The notes: generated by a model not told the origin, from the sequence alone. 64,000 nt of DNA from CAZJYI01 sp964550025 (GCA_964550025.1 CAZJYI010000005.1:85092-149091); one strand, 5' to 3'. Numbered from the stretch's first letter, positions 45,721 to 54,904 are shown. Made by a program: numbers and translations.

Positions 45721-45810
45721 TCACGGGTGCCCGGTCGTTTCGCTTGCAGCTGCCGGAACCGTCAGCGAATAGCCGAGAATCACGGCGGCCAGGAATCTCA
45801 ATGAGTTCAT
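45721..45810 (-). pseudogene. remnant of an exported-protein gene (signal peptide only)
   Basis: A 29-codon reading frame on the minus strand starts at 45810 with GAGGAG four bases upstream. It encodes an almost perfect signal peptide, NSLRFLAAVILGYSLTVPAA, followed by six residues and a stop. Nothing recognisable continues in any frame downstream. It looks like the 5' end of a lost secreted-protein gene. The rest of the 530-bp spacer 45393-45922 holds only the hairpin, the inverted repeat and the vapB promoter. Confidence 0.5.
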
Positions 45811-45886
45811 GATTCTCCTCTCATGCGGGAAACCATGATAGCGGCCCGCGGTTGCCGCACAAGCGCAAATCAGGCGGCTCCGAGTG

Positions 45887-45915
45887 TTGACATCAGTATT
45901 CCCGCGGTGTAGAAA
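45887..45915 (+). promoter_or_regulatory. promoter with overlapping operator-like palindrome upstream of vapB
   Basis: TTGACA (45887-45892), 17 bases, TAGAAA (45910-45915). The palindrome TGTAG-AAA-CTACA (45908-45920) overlaps the -10 and ends two bases before the antitoxin ATG. Ribbon-helix-helix antitoxins commonly repress their own operons at such sites, so autoregulation is inferred. The very short leader leaves little room for a ribosome binding site. Confidence 0.5.
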
Positions 45916-45922
45916 CTACATC

Positions 45923-46213
45923 ATGACTAGAACGCAGGTACAATTGCCTGACGAACTGTATGCCGCAACAAAGGAGTTGGCGGCACGAATGGAGGTATCA
46001 CTGGCTGAAATCGTGCGTCGCGGCTTGGAGTACATGATCGCCGTATCGCCCGGCGGGAAGCGCCCCAAGGACCAGTGGCAACTGCCTGTGGCGCGCCACT
46101 TGGGGGGCAACGACCCATTCGCGTATCCGGACTGGCGTGAGCGAGTACACACTGGTCAACTCAAGGTAGCTGAAGAAGACCAGGCATACGAGGTGGGTGA
46201 AGACAGCAAGTGA
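45923..46213 (+). CDS. VapB-type ribbon-helix-helix antitoxin
   Basis: 96 residues. The N-terminal 45 residues fit a ribbon-helix-helix DNA-binding domain: beta strand TRTQVQLPDELY, then helices ATKELAARMEVSLAEIVRRG and LEYMIAV. The C-terminal half (QWQLPVARHLGGNDPFAYPD and following) would be the toxin-neutralising segment. It overlaps the PIN-domain gene by four bases (GTGA), the classic coupled antitoxin-toxin arrangement. The ATG at 45923 gives the RHH strand at the very N-terminus, as expected. Confidence 0.82.
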   Translation: MTRTQVQLPDELYAATKELAARMEVSLAEIVRRGLEYMIAVSPGGKRPKDQWQLPVARHLGGNDPFAYPDWRERVHTGQLKVAEEDQAYEVGEDSK

Positions 46214-46650
46214 TCTCTTGTGACACAAACATCCTGTTTGCGGCCTGCGATCTGGATTCCGGCTTTCATGACACCGCCAGGGGATTCCTGCAGGAACACT
46301 CCGAGAGCGACGATTTCTGTCTGTGCGAGCAGGTGCTGATGGAGTTGTACTGTCTTTTGCGCAATCCAACCGTTTCGTCTCCGCCGCTCTCTGCCGGTGA
46401 TGCCGTTGCATGTGTTCAGGCTTTTCGTGCGAACCGTTGCTGGCGTATTGTCGATCTGGTTCCTGGACACGGGATCATGGAAAGGGTGTGGACACAGGCG
46501 GGGCGTGCACGCTTCCCGTACCGGCGTGTCTTCGATGCGCGGCTTGGCGCCGTACTGAGACACCACGGCGTGGCTGAGTTCGCTACCCGCAACGTTCGCG
46601 ACTTCAGAGATTGCGGATTCTCGAAGGTGTGGGATCCGCTCCTGGGATAG
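46210..46650 (+). CDS. VapC-type PIN-domain ribonuclease toxin
   Basis: 146 residues starting at GTG. Acidic residues of the PIN active site are visible: SCDTNILFAAC (Asp5), EQVLMELYCLLRNP (Glu) and VFDARLGAVLRHHG with FATRNVRDF (late Asp/Asn). VapC toxins cleave tRNA or rRNA and are blocked by the cognate antitoxin. The subfamily resembles 'TA system VapC' proteins of about 140 residues from PVC and cyanobacterial genomes. Co-translated with the RHH antitoxin. Confidence 0.85.
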   Translation: MISCDTNILFAACDLDSGFHDTARGFLQEHSESDDFCLCEQVLMELYCLLRNPTVSSPPLSAGDAVACVQAFRANRCWRIVDLVPGHGIMERVWTQAGRARFPYRRVFDARLGAVLRHHGVAEFATRNVRDFRDCGFSKVWDPLLG

Positions 46651-46682
46651 AGACGTCAGTCTATCTCAATCGCGGTGATGAC

Positions 46683-46955
46683 ATGTGCCATGCGCTCTCC
46701 TTCGTGCCAATGCTCGCCTTGTGCGTCAGCTTGTCGATAAGTGCCATGGGACGCGAGAACGACAGGCACTGGAACGCCAAAAGGGGTGCTTGGCGCCACG
46801 ATCTCGCGAGCCCGTTCTCCAGCGGAACCAACTGTATTGAAGTGCTGTTACCGGATGGCTACCGGGAAGACGGCAGCTATCAGTGGGGCGGCGACTGGGT
46901 TCCCGCAGCCGTTGCAGCGTTGATCGAGATATCCCGCGGCGACGAAGGCCAATGA
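46683..46955 (+). pseudogene. truncated exported esterase-like fragment
   Basis: 90 codons. A signal peptide-like start (FVPMLALCVSLSISAMG) leads to SPFSSGTNCIEVLLPDGYR. This resembles the start of PVC exported esterases, where a segment like SPFQxGxTxIxVLLPD is followed by a VLYVLPVE strand and a catalytic domain. Here the sequence diverges after SYQ and stops 30 codons later, so only the N-terminus remains. The esterase relationship is from memory of the motif and is tentative. The following 133 bases (46956-47088) show nothing. Confidence 0.4.
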
Positions 46956-47088
46956 CATTACGGGGTCTGGACTCATCCCGGTCGTCGCGGACCGGTTGGG
47001 TGCGATTGGTGAGGGGGAGGAGTGGGATTACGATTGGGGAGGGGAATGGCAATTCTCACCGATCGTGACTCGTCCACCATAGCGTCGA

Positions 47089-47931
47089 CTAACGTGGACC
47101 GGACTCTCTTGCACCCCGATCGTCGCGAGGCGGCTTCACGGCGTCGATGATGACGCAGGGCGGGATGCGGCGCAGTTTCGGCGCGAGCTCCAGCCATTCG
47201 GGGCTCCAATACGGCACGGTGTGGCGGACCTCCTCCGGGCTCATGTCCGCGACGGGGAGCGCGCGCGGTTCGAGGATGCGCCGGACGAGCAGTCCCGCAT
47301 CGTGCGTCCAGCCGGTCAGGGTCTCGATTGTCCAGGCACGAGAGGCGACCGCACCGGCGCCGGCGTTGTCCATTTCGGCCGGCGGGTGGAAGTAGTCGGG
47401 GACGAAAAGCCCCATGCCCTCCGCGTCGAGCTCGAGCCATTCGTGGTTGAAGAGCGGGTGTACCGTTGAGAGCAGGAAGCGGCCCCCCGGTGCGAGGACT
47501 GTGGCTACCTGCCTGATGACGTCGCCGGGTCGGCCGGTGAACGGGAGCGCGTAGACGGAATGCACGAGGTCGAACGGCCCCGAGACCGCGGATTCCAGCG
47601 ACTCCATCGGGTGCCGGAGAAACGTGATCTCCACCTTCTTTTCCACCGCAAGAGAGCGACCGTGCTCGAGCAGGGCATCTGAGATGTCCAGGGCGTGGCA
47701 TCGTGCCCCGCGGCCGGCGAGGAAGATGCTGTTCTGCCCGGCGCCGCCGCCGACTTCGAGGCAGCGTGCTCCGGTCAGGTTGTCCGGCAGCAGGGAGAGC
47801 GTGCCGTCACCGGGTACGAGGGGGCCGTAGTGGAAATCGTCCAGTGTGATGTGGACGCGCTGCGCGTAGTCGGCGGCAATTGCGTCCCAGTAGTCCCGGC
47901 TATTCCGGATCGAGGTATCCATCGACGTCAT
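47089..47931 (-). CDS. class I SAM-dependent methyltransferase
   Basis: 280 residues. Motif I is CLEVGGGAGQNSIFLAGRG (about 55-73), followed by ALDISDALLEHGR (motif II) and FDLVHSVYALPF (motif IV), all typical of class I small-molecule methyltransferases. The first 30 residues (RDYWDAIAADYAQRVH) are the usual lid start. The gene overlaps the 3' end of the branching-enzyme gene by about 32 bases, so it is translated with the glycogen cluster, but no link to glycogen is known. A second ATG three codons in is possible. The substrate is unknown. Confidence 0.85.
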   Translation of the reverse strand: MTSMDTSIRNSRDYWDAIAADYAQRVHITLDDFHYGPLVPGDGTLSLLPDNLTGARCLEVGGGAGQNSIFLAGRGARCHALDISDALLEHGRSLAVEKKVEITFLRHPMESLESAVSGPFDLVHSVYALPFTGRPGDVIRQVATVLAPGGRFLLSTVHPLFNHEWLELDAEGMGLFVPDYFHPPAEMDNAGAGAVASRAWTIETLTGWTHDAGLLVRRILEPRALPVADMSPEEVRHTVPYWSPEWLELAPKLRRIPPCVIIDAVKPPRDDRGARESGPR

Positions 47932-49975
47932 CCGCTATGGGAACGAAGGTGCGTTTGAGGACTACAGCCGTTCTGGCCGGAAGAGAAAGCGCCAGGCTGT
48001 GGCGCAGCTCCGCGCCGGAGCGGTGCGGGCGCAGGTCCAGCATCGCGTCGATCGCGACACGGCCCTTGCCGCCAAAACGGGTTTCGTCCGAGGACAGAAC
48101 GGCCGTGTAGGTTCCCACGGGCATTTCAAGCGGGTGGTCCCGCAGGTCCTGCGTGGGGTGGAAGTTGAAAACGAAGAAGAAGTCCGCCCGTTCGAATGCC
48201 AGGAGCTTGGTACGGTCGTCGACCGACAGGAAGCGTGGCTGGGCACGTTGCAGAAGACGCTCACCGGTCACGAGGTCTACGATGGCGATGTCGAAGTCGG
48301 CGAGGTAGTGATATCGCAGGTGTGGATCGTCCCGCAGGTGCCACTGGCGCCGCGCGTAGTGGTGGGACCAGTTGTTTCCTTCGCGCGGGAAGTCGACCCA
48401 TTCGGGATGGCCGAACTCGTTGCCGATGAAGTTGAGATAGCCGTGTCCGGCGGTGGCGAGCGTCGCCAAACGCGCGAGCTTGTGGATGGCGATGCCGCGT
48501 TCCACGACGTAGTTGTCGTGGCTGACGCTCATGTCCGTGTACATCGCCGCGTCGATGAGCTGGAAGACCATTGTCTTGCCGCCGACGATGGACTGGTCGT
48601 GGCATTCGACGTAGCTGATGGTCTGCTCTTCCCGCCGCCGATTGGTCAGTTCGCGCCACAGAACACCGAGGTCCCAGAACTCGTCCTGGACTTCGCGAAA
48701 GAGGTGGAACCAGTAGTCCGGGACTCCCATGGCCAGCCGATAGTCGAAACCGCAGCCGAGCTCGCCGGCGGGGGCGGCCAGGCCGGGCATCCCGCTGACG
48801 TCCTCCGCGATGGTGACGGCGTCGGGGCGGACTTCGTGGATGACCTCGTTGGCGAGGGCGAGGTAGGCCAGCGCATCCTCGTCGACCGAGGCGTCGAAGT
48901 AGCGTTCGTACGAGTCGAAGGCGGTCCCTAGGCCGTGGTGCAGGTAGAGCATGCTGGTAATGCCGTCAAAACGGTAGCCGTCGACGTGGTATTCGTCGAG
49001 CCAGTAGCGGCAGTTCGAAAGCAGGAAGTGCAGCACCTCGATTTTGCCGTAGTCGAAACAGCGCGAATCCCAGGCCTGATGGTCGCCGCGGCTCCCGCCG
49101 TGGAAGTACTGGTGAAGCGTACCGTCGAAGCGCGAAAGGCCTTCGTTCTCGTTGCGTGCCGCGTGGCTGTGGACGAGATCGATGATCACGGCGATGCCGT
49201 TCTCGTGGGCCGCGTCGACAAGCGCCTTGAGCGCTTCTGGGGGACCGAAGCGCGATGATGCGGCGAAGAAGCTGCTGACGTGGTAGCCGAAGGATCCGTA
49301 GTACGGGTGTTCCAGGACCGCCATGAGCTGGATCGTGTTGTAGCCCGCGGCGGCAATGCGGGGAAGGGTGTACAGGCGGAACTCATCGTAGGTCCCGACG
49401 TTGCCATGCTCCTGGGCCATCCCGACGTGGGCTTCGTAGATGATGGGGGCCGCGTCGGGGCGCCGGAATTCGGGGCACTTCCAAGTGTAGGGGCTTTCCG
49501 GTTCCCATACCTGGGCGCAGAAGACGTGCGTGGCGGGATCCTGGACAGCGCGGCGCGCATAGGCAGGGATGCGCTCGCCGCTTCCCCCCGGCCAGTAGAC
49601 ATGGAGCTTGTACAGGTCCTCGTGCCGGATGGCATCCGGCGGGAGGCGCAGTTCCCATGCCCCGCGCTCATCCAGGCGATGCAGGGCGTACTCGTCGGTC
49701 TCATTCCAGTCGTTGAAGGTGCCGACGAGGTGGATGGCATGAGCGTTCGGAGCCCACTCGCGGAAGACCCAACCGCCGGCGTCGCGGTGGAGGCCGAAGT
49801 ACTCGTGGGCCGAGGCGAAATCCGGCAGGGACAGTTTGTCCTGCGTCAGTCGGGCCCGCAGCGCATGGGCCCGGTCGCGTCGCGACCGGAGCACATCGAG
49901 GTACGGCGCAAGGTAGGGATCCTCGGCCAGGCGCGCCGGAGGAGTGTCACGGACGGTTCGCGCTGCGGAAGTCAT
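47900..49975 (-). CDS. glgB: 1,4-alpha-glucan branching enzyme, eukaryotic-like GH13_8 type
   Basis: About 691 residues. The N-terminal CBM48 domain (about 60-160) carries FREWAPNAHAIHLVGTFNDW. The GH13 barrel holds nucleophile Asp337 (DGYRFDGI), general acid Glu391 (TIAEDVSG) and transition-state Asp460 (VECHDQS); IYEAHVGMAQEHGNVGTYDE marks the GH13_8 subgroup shared with eukaryotes and some PVC/Bacteroidetes. It introduces alpha-1,6 branches into glycogen. The ATG at 49975 is chosen for GGGAGG upstream; a longer frame exists but lacks support. It is the third glycogen gene on the minus strand, 211 bases after glgA. Confidence 0.92.
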   Translation of the reverse strand: MTSAARTVRDTPPARLAEDPYLAPYLDVLRSRRDRAHALRARLTQDKLSLPDFASAHEYFGLHRDAGGWVFREWAPNAHAIHLVGTFNDWNETDEYALHRLDERGAWELRLPPDAIRHEDLYKLHVYWPGGSGERIPAYARRAVQDPATHVFCAQVWEPESPYTWKCPEFRRPDAAPIIYEAHVGMAQEHGNVGTYDEFRLYTLPRIAAAGYNTIQLMAVLEHPYYGSFGYHVSSFFAASSRFGPPEALKALVDAAHENGIAVIIDLVHSHAARNENEGLSRFDGTLHQYFHGGSRGDHQAWDSRCFDYGKIEVLHFLLSNCRYWLDEYHVDGYRFDGITSMLYLHHGLGTAFDSYERYFDASVDEDALAYLALANEVIHEVRPDAVTIAEDVSGMPGLAAPAGELGCGFDYRLAMGVPDYWFHLFREVQDEFWDLGVLWRELTNRRREEQTISYVECHDQSIVGGKTMVFQLIDAAMYTDMSVSHDNYVVERGIAIHKLARLATLATAGHGYLNFIGNEFGHPEWVDFPREGNNWSHHYARRQWHLRDDPHLRYHYLADFDIAIVDLVTGERLLQRAQPRFLSVDDRTKLLAFERADFFFVFNFHPTQDLRDHPLEMPVGTYTAVLSSDETRFGGKGRVAIDAMLDLRPHRSGAELRHSLALSLPARTAVVLKRTFVPIADDVDGYLDPE

Positions 49976-50186
49976 GGTGCGAAACCTCCCAATCTGCCGG
50001 CGCCTGCCGGTGCGGTCCGCGGCCGGTGCGCGGCACGGTCCCTTCTTCTGACTCTGCACGGAGACGGTCGGGGTGTAACCCGACCCTCCAGAGAGTGATT
50101 GCGGCGCGTTTTACTCGCCGGAGGGACGGCTGCCACAGCGTCCGCTCCCGAGAAGGAGCCACAGGAGAAGACCGTGTGGCGCGCGG

Positions 50187-51725
50187 TCATTGTCCGTCTT
50201 TCACGATCGGCCGGTTGAGCATGGCCTCGTAGATGTCGATGTACGCCTCGGCTGTCACGGCATGGCTGAAGCGCAGCTGTGCGTCTCGCATGATGCGCGT
50301 TATGTGGCGACGACGCTCCTCGCGCGGACGACGGTAGAAGGCCATGGCCTGGTCGATGCCCCACGAGAGTCCGTCGCTGTCGTAGGAATCGAAGACGAAA
50401 CCGTTGCCCCGGTCTTGATCCGCGCCGAGATGCGCGACGGTGTCGTGCAGCCCGCCGGTGTCGCGCACAATAGGCAGCGATCCGTAGATCGCCGAGATCA
50501 TCTGCGGCAGGCCGCAGGGCTCGAATAGCGACGGCATGAGCATGAAGTCGGATGCCGCGTACGCGAGGTGCGACAGGGGGTCCCAGAAGTCACACACCGC
50601 GACGCGGTCGTGCAGGTCGTGATGGCGCACGATGTCGTGGAAATGCCGCTGGAAAGACCCGTTGGCCACGAAAACGATCTGCAGGCCTTCACTGCTGTAG
50701 CGCTCTGCCACGCTGTACAGGATGTCCGCCAGTAGCTGGCAGCCCTTCTGGACCGGGTCGAGCCGCGAGGGCCAGAAGAAGAGGGGTGCGTCCTCGTTCT
50801 GCGTCAGATTCAGGCGGTCCTGGAGGTCGCGCTTGTTGGCACGCTTGCCGTCGTCGTGATCATCGGGACCGTAGGTGGCGACAAGATGCTCGTCCGTGCG
50901 CGGATCGAAGGTGCTGTCCGGCGCGTTCAGAATCCCGGCGGCGCAGCCCGAGATCTTCTTCTGCGCGACTTCGCTCAGGACCTGGTGCGGCACGAACGCG
51001 TGTTGACCGTCGACGATCTCGTTCAGGAAGGTCGGACTGACGGTGTTGATGTAGTGGCTGGCGAAGATGCCGCTGGTGAGGAGGTCCACCGGGTTGCGCG
51101 AGCGCGTTTCTTCGTAGTTGTAGGGCGGCCATTGGTAGTAGAGGTGGTTCCAGAACTCGGCCGCGTCAATCCCCACGTCTTCGATACGTTCCAGCGTGAC
51201 GTGCTGCGTGTGGATATTGTGCACCGTGAACAGGCAGGGTATCCCAAGGCGGCGCGCCATGGCAGGAATCAGCCCCGTCATCCAGTCGTTGCAGTGGATG
51301 AGGTCCGGCTTGACCTTGGGAAGGATGTTGTTGATGACCTCCCGTTGAAACGCCAGCGCAATGCGAAGCGTATCCTCGTGCCCCTGTTCGTACACCTGCT
51401 CGCGGTAGTAGAAAATGCGGTCCTCCGCAAGGTGTATGCGATCATCCGCGAGCTTGCTCTTGTAGGCAAGGAGCTCATTGCTGATGAAGCGCCCGACGTC
51501 GACACTGAACATGCGCCGGTAGTGGGGCAGGGCGACGTGCACGTCGGCCTTCTGCTCACACAGGGCCGACACCAGCGAGGCCGACACGTCGGCCAGTCCA
51601 CCGGCCTTTGCCTTCAGGCAGTTGGCCATGTTTCCCATGTCGGGCGGAAGATAGGTGATCTCAGGCGTGACGATCAGGATGCGTGGATTCCGTACTACGA
51701 GTCGGCTGCGAATTGCCATGATCAT
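50187..51725 (-). CDS. glgA: glycogen synthase, GT5 family
   Basis: 512 residues. GT-B fold: N-domain with IVTPEITYLP, the donor-binding KAGGLADVSASLVSAL (about 38-54) and HCNDWMTGLIP; C-domain with FFWPSRLDPVQKG and MPSLFEPCGLPQM, which contains the conserved Glu, then IVRDTGGLHDTV. It transfers glucose from ADP- or UDP-glucose to glycogen ends. Spacing before KAGGL is longer than in E. coli GlgA (GNMANCLKAKAGG), a form seen in starch-synthase-like relatives. The start overlaps the phosphorylase stop by four bases, giving translational coupling. Confidence 0.92.
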   Translation of the reverse strand: MIMAIRSRLVVRNPRILIVTPEITYLPPDMGNMANCLKAKAGGLADVSASLVSALCEQKADVHVALPHYRRMFSVDVGRFISNELLAYKSKLADDRIHLAEDRIFYYREQVYEQGHEDTLRIALAFQREVINNILPKVKPDLIHCNDWMTGLIPAMARRLGIPCLFTVHNIHTQHVTLERIEDVGIDAAEFWNHLYYQWPPYNYEETRSRNPVDLLTSGIFASHYINTVSPTFLNEIVDGQHAFVPHQVLSEVAQKKISGCAAGILNAPDSTFDPRTDEHLVATYGPDDHDDGKRANKRDLQDRLNLTQNEDAPLFFWPSRLDPVQKGCQLLADILYSVAERYSSEGLQIVFVANGSFQRHFHDIVRHHDLHDRVAVCDFWDPLSHLAYAASDFMLMPSLFEPCGLPQMISAIYGSLPIVRDTGGLHDTVAHLGADQDRGNGFVFDSYDSDGLSWGIDQAMAFYRRPREERRRHITRIMRDAQLRFSHAVTAEAYIDIYEAMLNRPIVKDGQ

Positions 51726-54277
51726 TCACCTGCCCAGACCATGAATCCGGGCATCTCCCATTTCCATTTCCGTGACCGCGGCGCGACGCGCGCGGTGAAA
51801 CCGTACCGGCCCGTGGTCCGGCAGGCGACCTCGTGCCGGTAAACGTAGGAGCCGTTTCCGCGGTCTTCGGCCACCTCCATCTTTCCGACATGACTCTCCA
51901 CGATCTGGTTGCTCGTGTCAACCGGTCCGTGGTAGACCTCGACGTCGATTTCCTCCGGGCTGAGCTCGCCGAGGCGGACTTCGGTCGTTACCGTAAACGT
52001 ATCACCCACGTACAGCGCCCCGACGTCGCGATCGGCATGCGGGAAACCGACTGCAACCTGTTTCCAGGCGTTTTCCAGGCGTTTGCGGTCGCGGGCGAAT
52101 CGGCGGGCTTCCGCAGCGCCGTCGGCCATGAGCTCGTCATAGATCCGCCGCGTAGGGGCATAGTACTCTTCTTCGTATTCGTGCACCATGCGATGGCTTG
52201 TGAAGAAGCCAAGGGCCATTCGGACACTGGCCTTCATCATCTGTACCCATCGCGTAGGAACGCCGCCGTCCGGACGATCGTAGAAACAGGGGATGATCTG
52301 GTTCTCGAGCAGGTTGTAGAGCGCCTGTGACTCGACCATGTCCTGGTAGTCGACGTCCTCGTAGACATCGCCACTGCCGATGGCCCAGCCGCGCTCCGGC
52401 GAATACCCTTCGCACCACCAGCCGTCGAGGATGCTGGCATTCAGGCCACCGTTGAGGGCCGCCTTCATACCCGAAGTCCCGCTCGCCTCCTGTGGGCGCC
52501 GTGGCGTGTTCAGCCATACGTCCACGCCCTGCACAAGGCTTCGGGCGAGGTTGATGTCGTAGTCCTCCAGGAACACGACGCGTCCCTGGACGTCCGGTTG
52601 GCGGGCGAACTCGACGATCTGGCGGATGAAGTCCTTGCCGTATTCGTCCGCGGGATGGGCCTTGCCGGCAAAGACGAGCTGGATCGGGCGGTCCGCGCTG
52701 GTCAGGAGCGCCTTGAAGCGTTCCGGGTCGCGCAACAGCAGGGTGGCTCGCTTGTAGGTGGCAAAGCGCCGTGCGAACCCGATGGTGAGGGTGTCGTAGT
52801 CCAGGGCCATGCGGCAGGCATCGAGCTCGCGCTGCGTTGCGTTGCGCACCCGGTATTGCCTCTCGAAGTGTTCGCGCGCCGTCCGGACCAGTCGCATGCG
52901 CCCGTCCCGATGTTTCTGCCACAACGAGCCGTTTGGAATCCTGTCGATTCTGGCCAGCGCGCTCGCGTCGGCGGGATGGCGGCGCCAGGCCGGGCCGAGA
53001 TGATTGTCGAAGAGTTGCGCGTAGTCGGGAGAGAGCCAGGACGCCACGTGGACCCCGTTGGTGACGTGTCCGATGGGGACCTCGTCAACCGGACGGTCGG
53101 GCCAAAGGTGCGCCCACATCTCGCGGGCGACCTCGCCGTGCAGGCGGCTGACGCCGTTGCTGTGAGCGGCCATGCGCAGCCCGAGCACGGTCATGGAGGG
53201 TTCATAGTTGTTTCCGCCCGGTATGGAGGGCCGCGTCCACCGTATGCACTCCTCCGCCGTCAGGCCAAGTGTGCCGCTCAGCGGCTCGAGATGCTTCTTG
53301 AGGAGGTCCCGCTTGAAGGTCTCGTTACCGGCCGGGACCGGTGTGTGGGTCGTGAAAACGTTGGTGCGTGAGACCACTTCGTAGGCCGCCTGCTTGTCGA
53401 GACCGGCGGTCTGCATCAGGTGGGTGATGCGTCCAAGGCTCAGGAAGGCGGCATGACCCTCGTTCATGTGGCACACCTTCGGATCGTAGCCGAGGGCAAG
53501 CAGCGCCCGCAAACCCCCGATACCCAGCAGCAACTCCTGCCGCAGCCGCATCGTCTTGTCGCCGCCGTAGAGTTGGGCCGTGATCTTCCGAAACTCCGGC
53601 GGATTGGCGGAGATGTTGGTGTCCAGCATGTAGAGCGGGATGCGGCCGACAGCGAGGCGCCAGACGCGTGCCGTCAGTTCACCGTTCGGCATGGGGAGCA
53701 CGATCTGAATGGGCGTACCGTCTTCCGCGCACTGCTCGCGCAGCGGCAGGAGATGGATTTCGTTGTCGGGATAGCTCTCCTGCTGGCGGGCCTTGTCGTC
53801 GAGATACTGTCGGAAATAGCCCTGGTAATAAAGCAGACCGACGGCGACGAGGGGCAGGTTGAGGTCCGACGCGGATTTGAGATGGTCGCCGGCCAGCACG
53901 CCCAAACCGCCCGAATACATGCGGACACTCTCGTGCAGCCCGTACTCCATTGAGAAGTAGCAGACACAGGATGAGCGATCCGTTTCCCCCGGAGAACCTG
54001 CCTCGACGGCGTAGGCCTCGAAACTCTCCTTCACTCCCTCGAGCTGACGCAGGAATCCCGTGTGGGTTGCGAGCTCCTTCAGCCGCTCCTGCGGGACGAG
54101 CCGCAGGAACTGCAGCGGGTTCAAGCGGGTCTGGTTCCAGAGGTCTGGTGCGATGCGGTGGAACAGCTCTCCGGCATCCGGGTTCCAGCACCACCAGAGG
54201 TTGCGCGCAAGCGTGTCAAGGAACCGGATTTCCGCGGGAATCGACGGAGCGACATTGTATAGTTGGATGTTCTTCAT
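51722..54277 (-). CDS. alpha-glucan phosphorylase, GT35 short type
   Basis: 851 residues, the TIGR02094-type bacterial/archaeal glucan phosphorylase. The N-terminal DUF3417-like region (about 10-115) has FLDTLARNLWWCWNPDAGEL. The catalytic parts follow: EYGLHESVRMYSGGLGVLAGDH, CHMNEGHAAFL and FTTHTPVPAGNE. The PLP-binding ASGTSGMKAALNGGLN contains the Schiff-base lysine. It releases glucose-1-phosphate from glycogen or maltodextrin. Gene order phosphorylase-synthase-branching enzyme puts breakdown and synthesis in one unit. A standalone CBM48 gene lies just upstream. Confidence 0.93.
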   Translation of the reverse strand: MKNIQLYNVAPSIPAEIRFLDTLARNLWWCWNPDAGELFHRIAPDLWNQTRLNPLQFLRLVPQERLKELATHTGFLRQLEGVKESFEAYAVEAGSPGETDRSSCVCYFSMEYGLHESVRMYSGGLGVLAGDHLKSASDLNLPLVAVGLLYYQGYFRQYLDDKARQQESYPDNEIHLLPLREQCAEDGTPIQIVLPMPNGELTARVWRLAVGRIPLYMLDTNISANPPEFRKITAQLYGGDKTMRLRQELLLGIGGLRALLALGYDPKVCHMNEGHAAFLSLGRITHLMQTAGLDKQAAYEVVSRTNVFTTHTPVPAGNETFKRDLLKKHLEPLSGTLGLTAEECIRWTRPSIPGGNNYEPSMTVLGLRMAAHSNGVSRLHGEVAREMWAHLWPDRPVDEVPIGHVTNGVHVASWLSPDYAQLFDNHLGPAWRRHPADASALARIDRIPNGSLWQKHRDGRMRLVRTAREHFERQYRVRNATQRELDACRMALDYDTLTIGFARRFATYKRATLLLRDPERFKALLTSADRPIQLVFAGKAHPADEYGKDFIRQIVEFARQPDVQGRVVFLEDYDINLARSLVQGVDVWLNTPRRPQEASGTSGMKAALNGGLNASILDGWWCEGYSPERGWAIGSGDVYEDVDYQDMVESQALYNLLENQIIPCFYDRPDGGVPTRWVQMMKASVRMALGFFTSHRMVHEYEEEYYAPTRRIYDELMADGAAEARRFARDRKRLENAWKQVAVGFPHADRDVGALYVGDTFTVTTEVRLGELSPEEIDVEVYHGPVDTSNQIVESHVGKMEVAEDRGNGSYVYRHEVACRTTGRYGFTARVAPRSRKWKWEMPGFMVWAGE

Positions 54278-54324
54278 GTTGTCAGAGTGAACCGGTTAGT
54301 AGGTGGGGTGATCCGGGCGGTGTG

Positions 54325-54624
54325 CTACCCGACGTGAAGCACGCTGTTCAGCGACCCCTGGCCACTGGGTGCCCAGTTGGGGCATTCGGGGTCGACGCAC
54401 CATACCCCGTTGACGATGAACTTGTATTCGTACCGACCGGGCTCCAGGAGCAGCGATATGCTGAATACGCCTTCGGCCTGCTTGTACGTGAGCGGGTGTT
54501 GGTCCGTGCTCCAATCGTTGAACGAACCGGCCACGTGCACCGTGCTGCCGGGCGAAGCGTGCACGTGCAAAGCCACTCGCTTGCGCTTCACGCGCTCTTG
54601 TTGGTCTTCTTCCGTTTTCATCAT
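54325..54624 (-). CDS. standalone CBM48/AMPK-beta-like glycogen-binding domain protein
   Basis: About 99 residues, essentially one early-set (isoamylase N / AMPK-beta type) domain: VHVAGSFNDWSTDQHPLTYK, SISLLLEPGRYEYKFIVNG and a final WCVDPECPNWAPSG. Tryptophans in FNDW and VWCVD are in the positions that contact glucan in AMPK-beta domains. No catalytic domain is attached. It leads the glycogen operon 47 bases before the phosphorylase, so it may tether or regulate these enzymes on glycogen. The start is one of two adjacent ATGs (54624/54621) without a clear Shine-Dalgarno; the longer upstream frame is probably not translated. Confidence 0.78.
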   Translation of the reverse strand: MMKTEEDQQERVKRKRVALHVHASPGSTVHVAGSFNDWSTDQHPLTYKQAEGVFSISLLLEPGRYEYKFIVNGVWCVDPECPNWAPSGQGSLNSVLHVG

Positions 54625-54904
54625 TGTCCGTACGTAGTGCTCGCTATCTCCTGTGTGCAAAAAGGCGGTGAAGGTTAGTTCGCGCCGCGCGCAATGACAA
54701 GCCCCTTTTCCAACTATCGTCGACTCCAGGGAAGTGAGCCTTGCGTATGGATCGCGGAAGGTGACGCCGTACGTGGGGCCGATCGAGGCCCGATTCAAAA
54801 ACCGCATCGGCCTTTCAGGCGCTATCGTGCGCGGCGATCAGGTCCTCCTCGGTGTGATTCAGATGGAAGACGTGGATTCGGCCGCTGGCCGAAGGTTCGG
54901 AACC

